Source: Fibrobacter sp. UBA4297 (GTDB lineage Bacteria; Fibrobacterota; Fibrobacteria; Fibrobacterales; Fibrobacteraceae). Taken from it: 64,000 nucleotides of DNA. The notes below the pieces were generated by a model. That model saw nothing but the letters and a program-made list of their open reading frames with translations, searched no databases and was not told the DNA's origin. The stretch is from the NCBI RefSeq assembly GCF_002394865.1, contig NZ_DGUZ01000009.1, positions 139,954-203,953 on the forward strand, read 5' to 3'. How positions within the stretch are numbered: position 1 is the first letter of the stretch; each line of letters opens with the position of its first letter. Below are positions 24,735 through 33,979 of this stretch, one piece after another. The position numbers were made by a program, and so were the translations under genes.

Positions 24735-25156
24735 TGGCTCTCATCTATACGCGTATTTACGCGCAGCCAGTGGAGTTCAATCGTGCTTTGGGTTACGCTT
24801 ATGACGCACTTGTGAAAAGTCCTTATTCGTTTGATGCGATGTCTACATGGAAAGGGCTTTCGGAGCGTGTCGCTCAGGGCATTTATATGGGGCAGGGACT
24901 CTTGCTCCCGCATACGCGAGTTTCTGGTTTGCAGGAACCGTTGATGGCTTTTGTTGTCGCTCGTGAGGGCATTACGGGGATTAAAACTCGTAATGAAGAA
25001 ATTGCTCAATTTATGTGCGTGCTTCTTTCTCCGGCGGAATCGGCTATGGCGCATACGGTTACGATTGCGAATGTGGCAAAGCGATTGCTCGACCCCGAAT
25101 GGAAAGAAAAAGTCCTCGCCGCCACCGATGAGGAAGAATTAAAGAAAATGTTCTAA
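24734..25156 (+). CDS. PTS EIIA-2-type phosphocarrier domain protein
   Basis: A 140-residue single-domain protein of the fructose/nitrogen PTS EIIA fold. The probable phosphoryl-accepting histidine is His60 in GQGLLLPHTRV. It starts at the ATG overlapping the preceding stop (TAATG), so it is co-translated with the AmgK-like kinase. No PTS permease or HPr is nearby, so a regulatory role, as for EIIA-Ntr, is more likely than sugar uptake; this is inference. Long frames starting earlier add residues that overlap the kinase. Confidence 0.75.
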   Translation: MALIYTRIYAQPVEFNRALGYAYDALVKSPYSFDAMSTWKGLSERVAQGIYMGQGLLLPHTRVSGLQEPLMAFVVAREGITGIKTRNEEIAQFMCVLLSPAESAMAHTVTIANVAKRLLDPEWKEKVLAATDEEELKKMF

Positions 25157-25157
25157 A

Positions 25158-25200
25158 GTGTTACTGAATCCTTCGTGGCTGCGCCACTCAGGATGACGAA
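25158..25200. repeat. Dispersed GAATCCTTCG...CTCAGGATGAC repeat
   Basis: GAATCCTTCGTGGCTGCGCCACTCAGGATGACG is the reverse orientation of GTCATCCTGAG...GAAGGATC repeats at 49.55 and 50.9 kb. GTGGC and GCCAC pair inside it. It lies between convergent genes. Confidence 0.6.
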
Positions 25201-25206
25201 GTGCAT

Positions 25207-26637
25207 TTACCATTGTACGCTACCGACGGCATAAGCGCGGTAGCCTTTAAAGTCTCCGAAGAATCTTGTGTAGCTTGTTCTAAAGCTGAACCATTCCCAC
25301 GGAGTCAAGCTCAATGTCAATCCAAGTTCTTTGTAGCGAAGCGTTGTCTCTTCGTTCAGGAATTTTTTGTCCATGGCACTTTCTGGCGTGTGCAGGTCCT
25401 TGATGTTTCCGCCGAAGGCGGTGTCTTTCGCGACTGCGCCAAAGAAAATCGTCGCTTTGATGAAGTTGTATGTAGCGGTCACTTCGGTATGGACCTCTTG
25501 GCTGTTCGGGCCGAGGTCACTGCCGAGGCTCTGGGCGTAGCTCGCGTACGTGTAGGCGTTCCCTTTGTGGTGTGTGTAAACCCACGGCTCAATGCGCGTG
25601 TATTCAAACATCCAGTCGAAATTCACGGGGCCGATTTCGATATTGTCACGGGCGACGCCGAGTGTTGTAGCCCACTTATTGCCCCACCAGCTATCGTCAA
25701 ACATGCTTGTCGGGGATTTCATATCATCCCACAAAAGTTCAGCGTAGAATTCCCAATTCGGGAGTGTTTTCACGCTCAAGTCAAAGGCTAGAGAAATGTT
25801 GTCCTGGTCGCCTTGCAAGTGTTCCTGAAAAACGTAAGGTATGAACGGGAGGACGTATGCCCATTCAAATTCACGGCCTGTACTATCGCTGTCGGGATTC
25901 GGGTTTGAGCCTGCAGCTTCGGTAGTGGTTCCGTAAAGCGATGTTTCTGAAATGCCTAGCGTGATTTCTTTCGGGAGGTTCAAATTCAGGCGGTGCGCAT
26001 GGAAATACTTGCCAAAGTTCTTCTTTTCGTAGAGTTTGGCGGCGTATTGCGTGTATTCAATAGGGCCAAGCGTGAACTGGTAGCCAAAATAAGGAGTCGG
26101 GGCTGCATCGGGGATGCGGCTGGAGCTGTCTTGCCACGGACGGTAAAAATTGCGTTCTCCGCGTAAAATCACGTGGTTACGGCGTGCGGGGCCCCATTCC
26201 AAAAAGTCAAATCCGGCGAGCAACTTGACGGGCTTAAGATTGTAGCTCACGTTTGCGGCGAATAGGTCCCAGGTGCGTTTATGTTCGCTCTGCTTGTTGT
26301 AGGGGAGGCCTTCGTCGGGATTGTAGTAATTGAAATTGATGTAACGGTTTGTGTAGTCCGTGTTGACTTTGACACGGGTATCAAACAGGAACGCGTCGGT
26401 GAATTTGCCGCTTGCGAATAAGCGAACGGACATGGAATTGTCATAATGCGTTTTTGCTTTGCTGAAATTTGTGACAGCAAGTGAGTCAAGGAGCTGGACG
26501 TTGATGTTCAACTCTTTGGTATGCGCCGAATCGGCAAAGGAAATGTGGTGTGGCATGTCGACCGGATGCGCTGAGCAGGCGAGTGCGGTTCCAAAGATAA
26601 TGCTAAGAACAGACGAGGTCTTGTGCCACGATTGCAT
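25207..26637 (-). CDS. Outer-membrane protein, Wzi-like capsule-assembly family
   Basis: I use the ATG at 26637 (MQSWHKTSSVLSIIFGTALACSA), which gives a signal peptide and overlaps the upstream stop as TAATG. The 476-residue protein resembles the Wzi outer-membrane beta-barrel family, with the telling segments FDFLEWGPARRNHVILRGE and YFGYQFTLGPIEYTQYAAKLYE and amphipathic strands to a C-terminal aromatic residue (VGSVQW). Wzi anchors group 1 capsule in E. coli; in Fibrobacter the sugar polymer is unknown. It is the last gene of a three-gene unit with a DoxX/MauE-like protein. Confidence 0.7.
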   Translation of the reverse strand: MQSWHKTSSVLSIIFGTALACSAHPVDMPHHISFADSAHTKELNINVQLLDSLAVTNFSKAKTHYDNSMSVRLFASGKFTDAFLFDTRVKVNTDYTNRYINFNYYNPDEGLPYNKQSEHKRTWDLFAANVSYNLKPVKLLAGFDFLEWGPARRNHVILRGERNFYRPWQDSSSRIPDAAPTPYFGYQFTLGPIEYTQYAAKLYEKKNFGKYFHAHRLNLNLPKEITLGISETSLYGTTTEAAGSNPNPDSDSTGREFEWAYVLPFIPYVFQEHLQGDQDNISLAFDLSVKTLPNWEFYAELLWDDMKSPTSMFDDSWWGNKWATTLGVARDNIEIGPVNFDWMFEYTRIEPWVYTHHKGNAYTYASYAQSLGSDLGPNSQEVHTEVTATYNFIKATIFFGAVAKDTAFGGNIKDLHTPESAMDKKFLNEETTLRYKELGLTLSLTPWEWFSFRTSYTRFFGDFKGYRAYAVGSVQW

Positions 26638-27356
26638 TACTTCACTTCCTTGTCTTTTTTCCAGATGCCGATGATGCTCTTGTTCTTGCGGAAGGCGAGC
26701 CAGAGCGTCGGCCAAATGAGGATGAGGTCACGGATGAGGCTAGTCCAGGCTTCTGCCTTATCTTGTGCGCCTTCGAGTTCAAAGCAACCGCAAGTGATGC
26801 CGAGATCATTCCACAGCGCCCAGGCGAGTGCGATGATGAAGCTTACGAACATCCAGAAAATCGCAAATGCAGATTCGCGGACGAACGGCGATACAATCAT
26901 CGCAAGCCCGAACCAGAATTCAAATTGCGGGTACACGAGTGCAAAGAAGTTGTTCACGAAGTCGAGGTGCAGCGCCGAGAAGAACTGGTACTGCGCAACG
27001 AGCGTTGCAAACTGGTGCGGGTCCTGAATCTTGAAAATGGAGGCGAAAATGAACATGCCTCCAATGCCGATGCGGCAAAGCGTTTCAAGAGCGCGGATAG
27101 CAAAATCCTTTTGGATCTTGATGGCCGGGAAGATGAGCGCACAAGCGAGAACGATGGCGCCAACGCCTACGTGGATGTTGTAGCGGTATGCCTTCGGCCA
27201 AATGTCGAGGAGCCATTCCTGGTCGGTGAACGTGAGAACCGTTTCGGGGAAGCTGATTTCGGCAACGCCAACGGTCACGAAGAACGTTGCGACGAGAAGG
27301 AGGATGCCCGCGATAATGGTTTTCTTGAGATTTTCTTTTTCAAAACATGCAATCAT
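26637..27356 (-). CDS. DoxX/MauE-like integral membrane protein
   Basis: The 239-residue protein has about six or seven hydrophobic segments. Segments such as RIGIGGMFIFASIFKIQDPHQFATLVAQYQ and FALVYPQFEFWFGLAMI fit the MauE/DoxX-type membrane family, and a Cys pair in GITCGCFELEG would match a redox site. MauE proteins assist disulfide formation in periplasmic partners. It overlaps the Wzi-like gene by one base and follows a small membrane-protein gene by nine bases; the three are one transcription unit. Function in this context unknown. Confidence 0.65.
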   Translation of the reverse strand: MIACFEKENLKKTIIAGILLLVATFFVTVGVAEISFPETVLTFTDQEWLLDIWPKAYRYNIHVGVGAIVLACALIFPAIKIQKDFAIRALETLCRIGIGGMFIFASIFKIQDPHQFATLVAQYQFFSALHLDFVNNFFALVYPQFEFWFGLAMIVSPFVRESAFAIFWMFVSFIIALAWALWNDLGITCGCFELEGAQDKAEAWTSLIRDLILIWPTLWLAFRKNKSIIGIWKKDKEVK

Positions 27357-27365
27357 AGGGACTCC

Positions 27366-27560
27366 TTAAAGAATGTCTGCCGGCTTTTCGAGGATATCTT
27401 GGGTGCCAATCCAATCGACGGATTTGGCGTCATCGACGCGGATGTTGTTGATGATGGCAAGCGCGATGCTGAATGCTGCAATGCCGAGCAGGACAATCCA
27501 ATTTAAGGACTTGAGGTAGACGAGAGCGTTTTTTTTGATTTTCTGAATGAATTCTTTCAT
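27366..27560 (-). CDS. Small single-pass membrane protein
   Basis: The 64-residue protein (from the ATG at 27560) has a Lys-rich N-terminus, one membrane helix (about 20-40, LNWIVLLGIAAFSIALAII) and a short acidic C-terminus with VDWIGTQDILEKPADIL. It is nine bases upstream of the DoxX/MauE-like gene and likely accompanies it. The tail could be a truncated rhodanese-type start, but that is a guess. Confidence 0.6.
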   Translation of the reverse strand: MKEFIQKIKKNALVYLKSLNWIVLLGIAAFSIALAIINNIRVDDAKSVDWIGTQDILEKPADIL

Positions 27561-27633
27561 GTTGTTCAATATACAAAATTATTGTAAGGTGTTTGCGCTT
27601 TGATAAAAAGCTGAATTTGAAAAATTGGCTTTT

Positions 27634-27864
27634 TTTACGTGAGTAATTGGTGTTTTTTGAAATTTTTCACGTAAAATTGTTAGTTTGTCTGATGGAAAAT
27701 CAGGGATTTTTTGTTTTTGAGAATGAATTTCCTGTTTGAAAACGGATTTTTGTGGCTTTTTATGAACTTTTGAGGTTAATTTGTTGTTGCTTTTGACTAT
27801 TTTTAGTGAGTTTGTTTGAAAATTTACGTGAGAAACTTTGATTTTTGCACAAAATTCACGTAAA
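27634..27864. repeat. TACGTG dyad island B: two inverted pairs, arms 32 bp apart
   Basis: TTTACGTGA (27634 and 27823) pairs with TCACGTAAA (27667 and 27856). In both pairs the arms are perfect 9-mers and the cores are 32 bases apart, total 42 bp. The arm sequence (TACGTGA) differs from islands A and C (TACGTACT) but spacing and layout are the same. The surrounding DNA is T-rich and non-coding; no gene is seen from 27570 to 27900. Confidence 0.8.
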
Positions 27865-27900
27865 AAATGGCATTTCCCTGATTTTTAATCTTTTTAGTGC

Positions 27901-27943
27901 AAAAAAAAGAACCCCGGAGTTTGTCCGAGGTTGGCTTTTTTTA
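27901..27943. terminator. metG: Intrinsic terminator of metG
   Basis: AACCCCGGA and TCCGAGGTT pair (one mismatch) between an eight-A run and a seven-T run, so it works on either strand. metG transcription arrives from the - strand. Confidence 0.8.
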
Positions 27944-27969
27944 GTCTAGCATAAGCGCCGGGCGGTTTC

Positions 27970-30042
27970 TTAATGAATTCCAGCACCGTCAGCGACATCG
28001 CAAGTCACCGGCTTGCCGTTCACTTCAAGAGCGAGCGTGTCACAGAACACGGCGCCACCCTTTGCGGTAAGGGCAATCTTTTCGAAGTCCTTGACCTTGA
28101 GCTCGCGCGGTTCGCTCGGAGCAACACCCTTGAACAAAGCGCGGTCACCCGGCTTTGCGTCTTCCGGGACGCTCACGAGTCTGCACTTGTGCGTTTCCGG
28201 TTCGAGGTCGCCTGCAAAGAGCATACCCTGGCTCATGATGCCACGGAGGGCGCTCGGCTTCAAATTTGCGAACAAGAGAATCTTGCGGTCCTGAAGTTCG
28301 TTTGCCTGGTAGCTGCTCTTGAGGCCGCTGCAAATCGTGCGGAGTTCGCCTTCGCCTGCATCGACCTTGAGTACGTACAAGCTGCTTGCGTCCGGATGGT
28401 CGGCAACTTCCTTAATTTGTGCAACACGGAGGTCCATAGCGGCCGGAACGTCTGCTGCCATAAGCGGCTTGTTCTGTTTCGGCTTGGCCTGCTGCGGTTC
28501 AGCCTTCTTGACTTCTTCTTCAATGCGCGGGAAGAGCGGCTTGCCTTCGCCGAACTTTTCACCACCCTTGAGAATGCCCCAAACGAGGTCGTTCTGGTCG
28601 GTGAACTTGCTACCGATCATGGCAAGACCTTCTTCGCTCTTGCCCGGGATGACCGGCCAGAGCATGCTGAGCGAGAGACGCACTGCTTCAGCAGAAATGT
28701 AAAGCACGGTTGCGAGTTCGTCCTTGGCGTTCGGATCCTTCGCGAGTTTCCACGGAGCCTTGATTTCGAGGTAGCGGTTCACGCTGCGGACAAGTGTCAT
28801 GATTTCTTCGACGACCTGCGAGAGCTTGACCTGCGGAACCCATTCCATCACGTTCGTGCGGACGCGGTTTGCAATCGTAATCACTTCGTTGGCTGCATCG
28901 TCGAGAGCGTTCGGAGCCGGGAGTACGCCGCCGAAGTTCGTGAGCACCAAGCGGTGCACGCGGTTCAAAACGTTACCGAGATCGTTCGCAAGGTCGCTGT
29001 TGATGCGGCGGACAAAGCCGTCATGCGTGAAGTTCGCGTCCTGGCCCACCACCATTTCGCGGGCGAGGAAGTAGCGGAAGGCGTCAATGCCGTATTTTTC
29101 CATGTAGTCCATGGGGTTCACCACGTTGCCTGCGGACTTGCTCATCTTTTCGCCGCCGTTCACGAGCCACCAGCCGTGGGCCAGAATGTGCTGCGGAAGC
29201 GGAATGTCGAGAGCCATGAGCATGGTCGGCCAGTACACGCTATGCGTGGTCAAGATGTCCTTCCCGATGAGGTGGTAAGTGGCGGGCCAGATTGGCGTGC
29301 CGTCGGCATAAGTCTTGTGGAAGGCTGTCGAGGCGCTCACATAGTTGAGGAGAGCGTCAAACCAGACGTAAGTCACGTAGTCCGGATCGAACGGCAGCGG
29401 AATGCCCCAGCTGAGGCGCATCTTCGGACGGCTGATGCAGAGGTCGTTCAGCGGCTGGCGCAGGAACCCGCGGATTTCGTTCCAGCGGTAGTCCGGCACA
29501 ATCCAGTCCTTGTGGCTTTCCAAGAAGTCAATCAGCTTCTGCTGGTAAGAACCCATCTTGAAGAAGTAGTTCTTTTCCTTGAGCCATTCCACCGGGCGGT
29601 GGCTGATCGGGTCGCACTTATTTTCGTCGAGTTCGTCTTCGCTGAAGAAACGTTCTTCGCCGACGGAGTACCAGCCTTCGTATTCCTTCGAGTAAATTTC
29701 ACCCTTGTCCCAGAGCTTCTGCAAGCATTCCTGCACAAAAGCCTTGTGTTCCGGCATCGTGGTGCGGATGAAGAAATCATTGCTGATGTTCATCTTCTTC
29801 CAGAGGTCTTCGAAGCGGTGGTAGTATTCATCCACGTGTTCCTGTGGAGTCACGCCACGCTTGGCGGCTGCGCGCTGCACCTTCTGGCCGTGTTCGTCGG
29901 TACCGGTCAAGAAGAATGTCTGGTAGCCGATGATCTTGTGGAAGCGGGTAAGGATATCTGCGAGAACGGTCGTGTAGGAATGCCCGATATGCGGGGCATC
30001 ATTGACGTAATAAATCGGAGTGGTGACGTAAAATTTTTTCAT
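27970..30042 (-). CDS. metG: Methionyl-tRNA synthetase with C-terminal tRNA-binding domain
   Basis: It charges tRNA-Met. The 690-residue protein opens with the class I signature PIYYVNDAPHIGHSYTTV, contains the KMSKS loop as EKMSKSAGNVV (about residues 297-307), and ends in an OB-fold EMAP/Arc1p-like domain (about 583-690; MDLRVAQIKEVADHPDASSLYVLKVDAGEGE). A linker with PQQAKPKQNKP joins core and tail. I did not find the four zinc Cys of the E. coli form in the early connective part. Start ATG 30042, only 49 bases from the divergent nitroreductase gene. Confidence 0.97.
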   Translation of the reverse strand: MKKFYVTTPIYYVNDAPHIGHSYTTVLADILTRFHKIIGYQTFFLTGTDEHGQKVQRAAAKRGVTPQEHVDEYYHRFEDLWKKMNISNDFFIRTTMPEHKAFVQECLQKLWDKGEIYSKEYEGWYSVGEERFFSEDELDENKCDPISHRPVEWLKEKNYFFKMGSYQQKLIDFLESHKDWIVPDYRWNEIRGFLRQPLNDLCISRPKMRLSWGIPLPFDPDYVTYVWFDALLNYVSASTAFHKTYADGTPIWPATYHLIGKDILTTHSVYWPTMLMALDIPLPQHILAHGWWLVNGGEKMSKSAGNVVNPMDYMEKYGIDAFRYFLAREMVVGQDANFTHDGFVRRINSDLANDLGNVLNRVHRLVLTNFGGVLPAPNALDDAANEVITIANRVRTNVMEWVPQVKLSQVVEEIMTLVRSVNRYLEIKAPWKLAKDPNAKDELATVLYISAEAVRLSLSMLWPVIPGKSEEGLAMIGSKFTDQNDLVWGILKGGEKFGEGKPLFPRIEEEVKKAEPQQAKPKQNKPLMAADVPAAMDLRVAQIKEVADHPDASSLYVLKVDAGEGELRTICSGLKSSYQANELQDRKILLFANLKPSALRGIMSQGMLFAGDLEPETHKCRLVSVPEDAKPGDRALFKGVAPSEPRELKVKDFEKIALTAKGGAVFCDTLALEVNGKPVTCDVADGAGIH

Positions 30043-30091
30043 GGCTACAAATATAGTAAAATTGCTTATATTTCATAAAAAAGAGGTACTT

Positions 30092-30613
30092 ATGTCATTT
30101 ATTGATTTGGCTAGAAATCGTTTCAGTTGCCGAGCTTTCAGCGAACAGGAAGTTGAACCCGAAAAACTCATGCAGGTGCTCGAAGCGGGCCGTATCGCTC
30201 CGACGGCGGTGAATGGCCAGCCGGTGATTGTCAAGGTTCTCCAGTCTCCCGAAGCGCTCAAGAAGATTCGTGGCATCACGCGTATGGCGTATAACGCTCC
30301 TGTGGTGCTTATGGTCTGCTACGACGACAATAAAGTCTACACCCCGACGACGTATATGGACAGCTTCAAGAGTGGAATTATGGATTCTAGCATCGTGGCG
30401 ACTTCCATGATGATGCAGGCCACGGACCTTGGGCTTGCAACGCTTTGGGCTCGTGGTTTCAATGCTGCTCACATTGAACATGAATTCGGTTTTGAGCCGA
30501 ACATCAAGCTTGCCTGCCTTTTGGACATTGGCTATGCCGACCCGCAGAACGGAATCCCGTCACCTCGTCATGATGTGCGTAAGCCGATGAATGAATTTGC
30601 CGAAAAGCTTTAA
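30092..30613 (+). CDS. Nitroreductase-family flavoenzyme
   Basis: An FMN-binding NAD(P)H-dependent reductase of the small nitroreductase fold. I start at the ATG at 30092 (MSFIDLARNRFSCRAFS), which has AGAGGT upstream; 17 more codons are open before it but cross the divergent metG promoter. The 173 residues include the phosphate-binding RNRFSCRAF at the N-terminus, the GQPVIVKVL segment and a C-terminal PSPRHDVRKPMNEF. The substrate cannot be told; many family members are general quinone or nitro reductases. Confidence 0.85.
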   Translation: MSFIDLARNRFSCRAFSEQEVEPEKLMQVLEAGRIAPTAVNGQPVIVKVLQSPEALKKIRGITRMAYNAPVVLMVCYDDNKVYTPTTYMDSFKSGIMDSSIVATSMMMQATDLGLATLWARGFNAAHIEHEFGFEPNIKLACLLDIGYADPQNGIPSPRHDVRKPMNEFAEKL

Positions 30614-30645
30614 TATAGGCAAAAATTTGCAATTATAGAGGGGTT

Positions 30646-32229
30646 ATGAATAAGCTAAAGTACTTGTTGCCTTTGGTTGTTTTTGGCGTGTTTTCTTGTT
30701 CAGGGAAAACGACTCACGTATTGGGCAACAAACAAACTTTGGCTTCGCCCAGGAGCATTGTCGTTGTTTATGAAAATGATGTTCATTGCCAAATGGATGG
30801 CTATGCAAAATTTGCGGGTCTTCGCGATGCAATTGCTGATACGGCTGATGTCTTGACTGTTTCCTCTGGCGATTTTTTGCAGGGCGGTGCGATGGGGAGC
30901 ATCTCTCGTGGCGGCTATGTTGTAGCGCTCATGAATGCTGTCGGTTACGATGTCGTGACGCTTGGGAATCATGAATTTGATTATAAAATTCCACGCTTGA
31001 TGGAACTTTCGGACTCCATGAACGCAGCAATTGTTTGCGCAAACCTTGTGCAGAAAGGGACATCGACGCCGCTGTTCAAGCCTTACATTCTAAAGCAGGT
31101 TGGCGCAAAGAAAATTGCATTTGTAGGCGTGCTGACACCGCAAACTTTAGTGGGGGAGGCTTACGCGTTTACGGATGAATCGCTAAAGACTTTGTATGAT
31201 ATTCCTTCGGAGAAAATTTTCAATCTCGTGCAGTCGGTCGTTGATGGTGCTCGCCAAGCGGGTGCGGACTTTGTGATTCTTCTTGCTCACTTGGGGTTTG
31301 TGCCTCCGGTGAGTTCCGTTGAGGTTGTTCAGAAAACAACGGGGATTAATGCTGTGCTGGATGGGCATTCGCATAGTGTTGTTGGCGAAGAGTTTATTGC
31401 AAACGCCAATGGCGACAGCGTTCTTGTGTCACAAACAGGAACGAAATTTCAAAATTTTGGAATGCTGAATATTACTCGCGATGGAAAATTTCATTCTCGG
31501 TTGATTCCGATGGATGGCGTCGTTGCGGTGAACCGTAAAGTTGCTGCCGTTCACGATAGCTTGCTTGCTTTGACTGCCGCCGATTTACAGAAAGTTGTCT
31601 CGAATACGAAATTTGAATTGACAATCAATGGCGATGACGGAAAGCGCTTAGTTCGCAAAGGCGAGACGAACTTGGGCGACCTTGCTGCCGATGCCATGCG
31701 TTTTTCTGTGGGGGCGCAAATAGGAATCGAAAATGGCGGAGGCGTTCGCGTGACGATACCGGCAGGACCTGTGAAATATCAAGACATTTTGAACGTGATG
31801 CCTTTTGCAAACGACATGTGCTTGATTCGTGCAACCGGGCGTCAGATCAAGGTGGCGCTTGCTCAAGGAGCTTCGAAATTGCCTGAGGAATCCGGTGGAT
31901 TCTTGCACGTTTCGGGACTCCGCTATACGGCTGTCGTTGAGGCCTCGAAAGGTGGTGATGCGGCGCGAGTACGCGTTGAAAATGTGCAGGTCGAAACTGA
32001 AAATGGCTTTGTTGCTATTGACGAGAACGCTCTATATACGGTCGGATTGTCATCTTATGTGGCATACGAAGGCGGTGAAATTACAGCCTTCCGCGACAGT
32101 GAAATCATTATGGATAAGGTGATGACCGATGATGAAGCGTTTGTGAAATTCTTGAAAAGCTTGGGTGACGAAATCCCCGAAGCTTACCGAAAGCCGCAGG
32201 GGAGGATTGCGGTGAAATATGATAGGTAG
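30646..32229 (+). CDS. 5'-nucleotidase/UshA-family metallophosphoesterase, lipoprotein
   Basis: It has a lipoprotein signal (MNKLKYLLPLVVFGVFSC, Cys at 18), so the mature enzyme sits in the periplasm or outer membrane. The N-terminal metallophosphoesterase domain shows YENDVHCQMDGYAKFAGL, SGDFLQGG, LGNHEFDY, LAHLGF and DGHSHSVV, the full two-metal site; the C-terminal 5'-nucleotidase domain (from about residue 325) has the ENGGGVRVTIPAG substrate loop. It would hydrolyse extracellular nucleotides for nucleoside and phosphate scavenging. Length 527 is usual. Confidence 0.88.
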   Translation: MNKLKYLLPLVVFGVFSCSGKTTHVLGNKQTLASPRSIVVVYENDVHCQMDGYAKFAGLRDAIADTADVLTVSSGDFLQGGAMGSISRGGYVVALMNAVGYDVVTLGNHEFDYKIPRLMELSDSMNAAIVCANLVQKGTSTPLFKPYILKQVGAKKIAFVGVLTPQTLVGEAYAFTDESLKTLYDIPSEKIFNLVQSVVDGARQAGADFVILLAHLGFVPPVSSVEVVQKTTGINAVLDGHSHSVVGEEFIANANGDSVLVSQTGTKFQNFGMLNITRDGKFHSRLIPMDGVVAVNRKVAAVHDSLLALTAADLQKVVSNTKFELTINGDDGKRLVRKGETNLGDLAADAMRFSVGAQIGIENGGGVRVTIPAGPVKYQDILNVMPFANDMCLIRATGRQIKVALAQGASKLPEESGGFLHVSGLRYTAVVEASKGGDAARVRVENVQVETENGFVAIDENALYTVGLSSYVAYEGGEITAFRDSEIIMDKVMTDDEAFVKFLKSLGDEIPEAYRKPQGRIAVKYDR

Positions 32230-32302
32230 GTGCATCACCCCTTTTAATGTGTTCTGCAAATTTTTATCTTTGCCTTTGTAAAAACTTAAAAAAGGAAAAA
32301 TC

Positions 32303-33745
32303 ATGCGTGATCAATTCGAAAGCCCGCTTATCAAGCGTTATGCTAGCAAGGAAATGAGTTTCATCTTCAGCCCGCAGTACAAGTTCCAGACTTGGCGGAG
32401 GCTCTGGATTTACCTCGCCGAATCCGAAATGGAACTCGGCCTCCCGATTACGCAGGAGCAAGTCGATGAACTGAAGGCCCACGAAAAGGACATCAACTTT
32501 GAAGTTGCCGAAGAAGAAGAAAAGCGCCGCCGTCACGACGTGATGAGCCACGTTTACGCTTACGGTGTCCAGTGCCCCAAAGCTAAGGGGATCATCCACC
32601 TCGGTGCAACGTCTGCATTCGTGGGCGACAACACCGACCTTATCCAGATGCAGCAGGCCATGATTCTCGTGCGCAAGCGTCTTTGCCGCGTGATGGACAA
32701 ACTTTCCAAGTTTGCCATGGAATACAAGAACATGGCGCAGCTCGGTGCAACGCATTTCCAGGCTGCTCAGCTCACGACTGTCGGCAAGCGCGCTTGCCTC
32801 TGGCTTCAGGACATGCTCATCGACCTCGAAGAATTGAACTTCCTCATTGAAGTGCTTCCGTTCCGCGGCGTGAAGGGTACGACCGGTACGCAGGCTAGCT
32901 TCATGGACTTGTTCAACGGCGACGAAGAAAAGATTATGGAACTCGACCGCCGCGTGACCGCCAAGGCCGGCTTCAAGCGCGTGCTCACCATCACCGGCCA
33001 AACCTACACCCGCAAGTGGGACAACCGCGTAAACCAGGTGCTCAGCTCCATTGCTCAGAGTTTGCACAAATTCGCTACCGACATGCGCCTCATGCAGGGT
33101 GTGAAGGAAGTGGAAGAACCATTCGAAAAGACCCAGATTGGCTCCAGCGCCATGGCTTACAAGCGTAACCCGATGCGCAGCGAACGTATTTGCTCTCTCG
33201 CTCGTTTCGTGATGGCCCTGGTGAACAGCACCGCCTTTACGCAGGCGACGCAGTGGTTCGAACGTACGCTTGATGACAGTGCGAACAAGCGCTTGGCAAT
33301 TCCTGAAGCGTTCCTCGCCATGGATGCCATGCTCATCATCGCCGAGAACGTCACCAACGGCCTCGTGGTTTATCCGAAGGTTATCGAAAAGCGCATCATG
33401 GCCGAACTCCCGTTCATGGCCACCGAAAACATCATCATGGAAGGCGTCAAGAACGGCGGCGACCGTCAGGAACTCCACGAAGAAATCCGCGTGATGTCCA
33501 TGGAAGCGGGCAAGGTCGTCAAGGAACAGGGCAAGGACAACGACTTGCTCGAACGCGTTCTGAAGAACGAAAAGTTCCAGAAGCTCGGTATCACCGAAGA
33601 AAAGCTCAAGGAAATCCTCGACCTCCGCAAGTTCGTGGGTCGCGCTCCTGGTCAGGTCGTGAAGTTCGTGACCGAAGAAGTCCGCCCGGCTATCGAAGCA
33701 ATCCCGGATTGGGATTCCATTGATGCTGGCGAATTGAAAGTTTAA
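32303..33745 (+). CDS. purB: Adenylosuccinate lyase
   Basis: It performs two steps of purine synthesis: SAICAR to AICAR and adenylosuccinate to AMP. The 480-residue protein has the family signature SSAMAYKRNPMRSE (about residues 277-290) and the catalytic histidine segments TSAFVGDNTD and GATHFQAAQ. It resembles the longer, eukaryote-like PurB branch in length and sequence. It is transcribed alone between the nucleotidase gene and a terminator. Later steps of the pathway (AICAR transformylase, IMP cyclohydrolase) are in the same window at 55.4 and 50.1 kb. Confidence 0.95.
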   Translation: MRDQFESPLIKRYASKEMSFIFSPQYKFQTWRRLWIYLAESEMELGLPITQEQVDELKAHEKDINFEVAEEEEKRRRHDVMSHVYAYGVQCPKAKGIIHLGATSAFVGDNTDLIQMQQAMILVRKRLCRVMDKLSKFAMEYKNMAQLGATHFQAAQLTTVGKRACLWLQDMLIDLEELNFLIEVLPFRGVKGTTGTQASFMDLFNGDEEKIMELDRRVTAKAGFKRVLTITGQTYTRKWDNRVNQVLSSIAQSLHKFATDMRLMQGVKEVEEPFEKTQIGSSAMAYKRNPMRSERICSLARFVMALVNSTAFTQATQWFERTLDDSANKRLAIPEAFLAMDAMLIIAENVTNGLVVYPKVIEKRIMAELPFMATENIIMEGVKNGGDRQELHEEIRVMSMEAGKVVKEQGKDNDLLERVLKNEKFQKLGITEEKLKEILDLRKFVGRAPGQVVKFVTEEVRPAIEAIPDWDSIDAGELKV

Positions 33746-33747
33746 CT

Positions 33748-33830
33748 TGTCATGCCCTGTTCCGACAGGGCATCCCCTTCTCGGAATGAAATTGGGGATT
33801 CCCGCTCAAGGCGGGAATGACAACGGAGCC
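33748..33830. repeat. Two GTCAT-type hairpin repeats after purB
   Basis: ATGCCCTGT/ACAGGGCAT (33750-33771) and ATTCCCGC/GCGGGAAT (about 33796-33818) are perfect hairpins preceded or followed by GTCAT or ATGAC. They are non-coding. Confidence 0.7.
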
Positions 33831-33928
33831 GAGCGATGCAGAAACATGCTTGCATGTATCTATATCCGAGGCGAACAAATCAAGCCCCGTTAGGGGAATG
33901 ACATTAAACTGGCGCGAATATATTGCAA

Positions 33929-33962
33929 AAAAAAAACGAGTCCTTGCGGGCTCGTTTTTTGC
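33929..33962. terminator. Bidirectional intrinsic terminator between purB and the microprotein
   Basis: ACGAGTCC and GGGCTCGT pair around a TTGC loop, with A-runs and T-runs on both sides. It serves purB (+) and the - strand micro-ORF whose stop is only 18 bases away. Confidence 0.9.
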
Positions 33963-33979
33963 ATTGTAACTAAATGATG

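Noticed and set aside
27973..30078. 701-residue + strand open frame
   Set aside because: Shadow of metG; no protein-like motifs.
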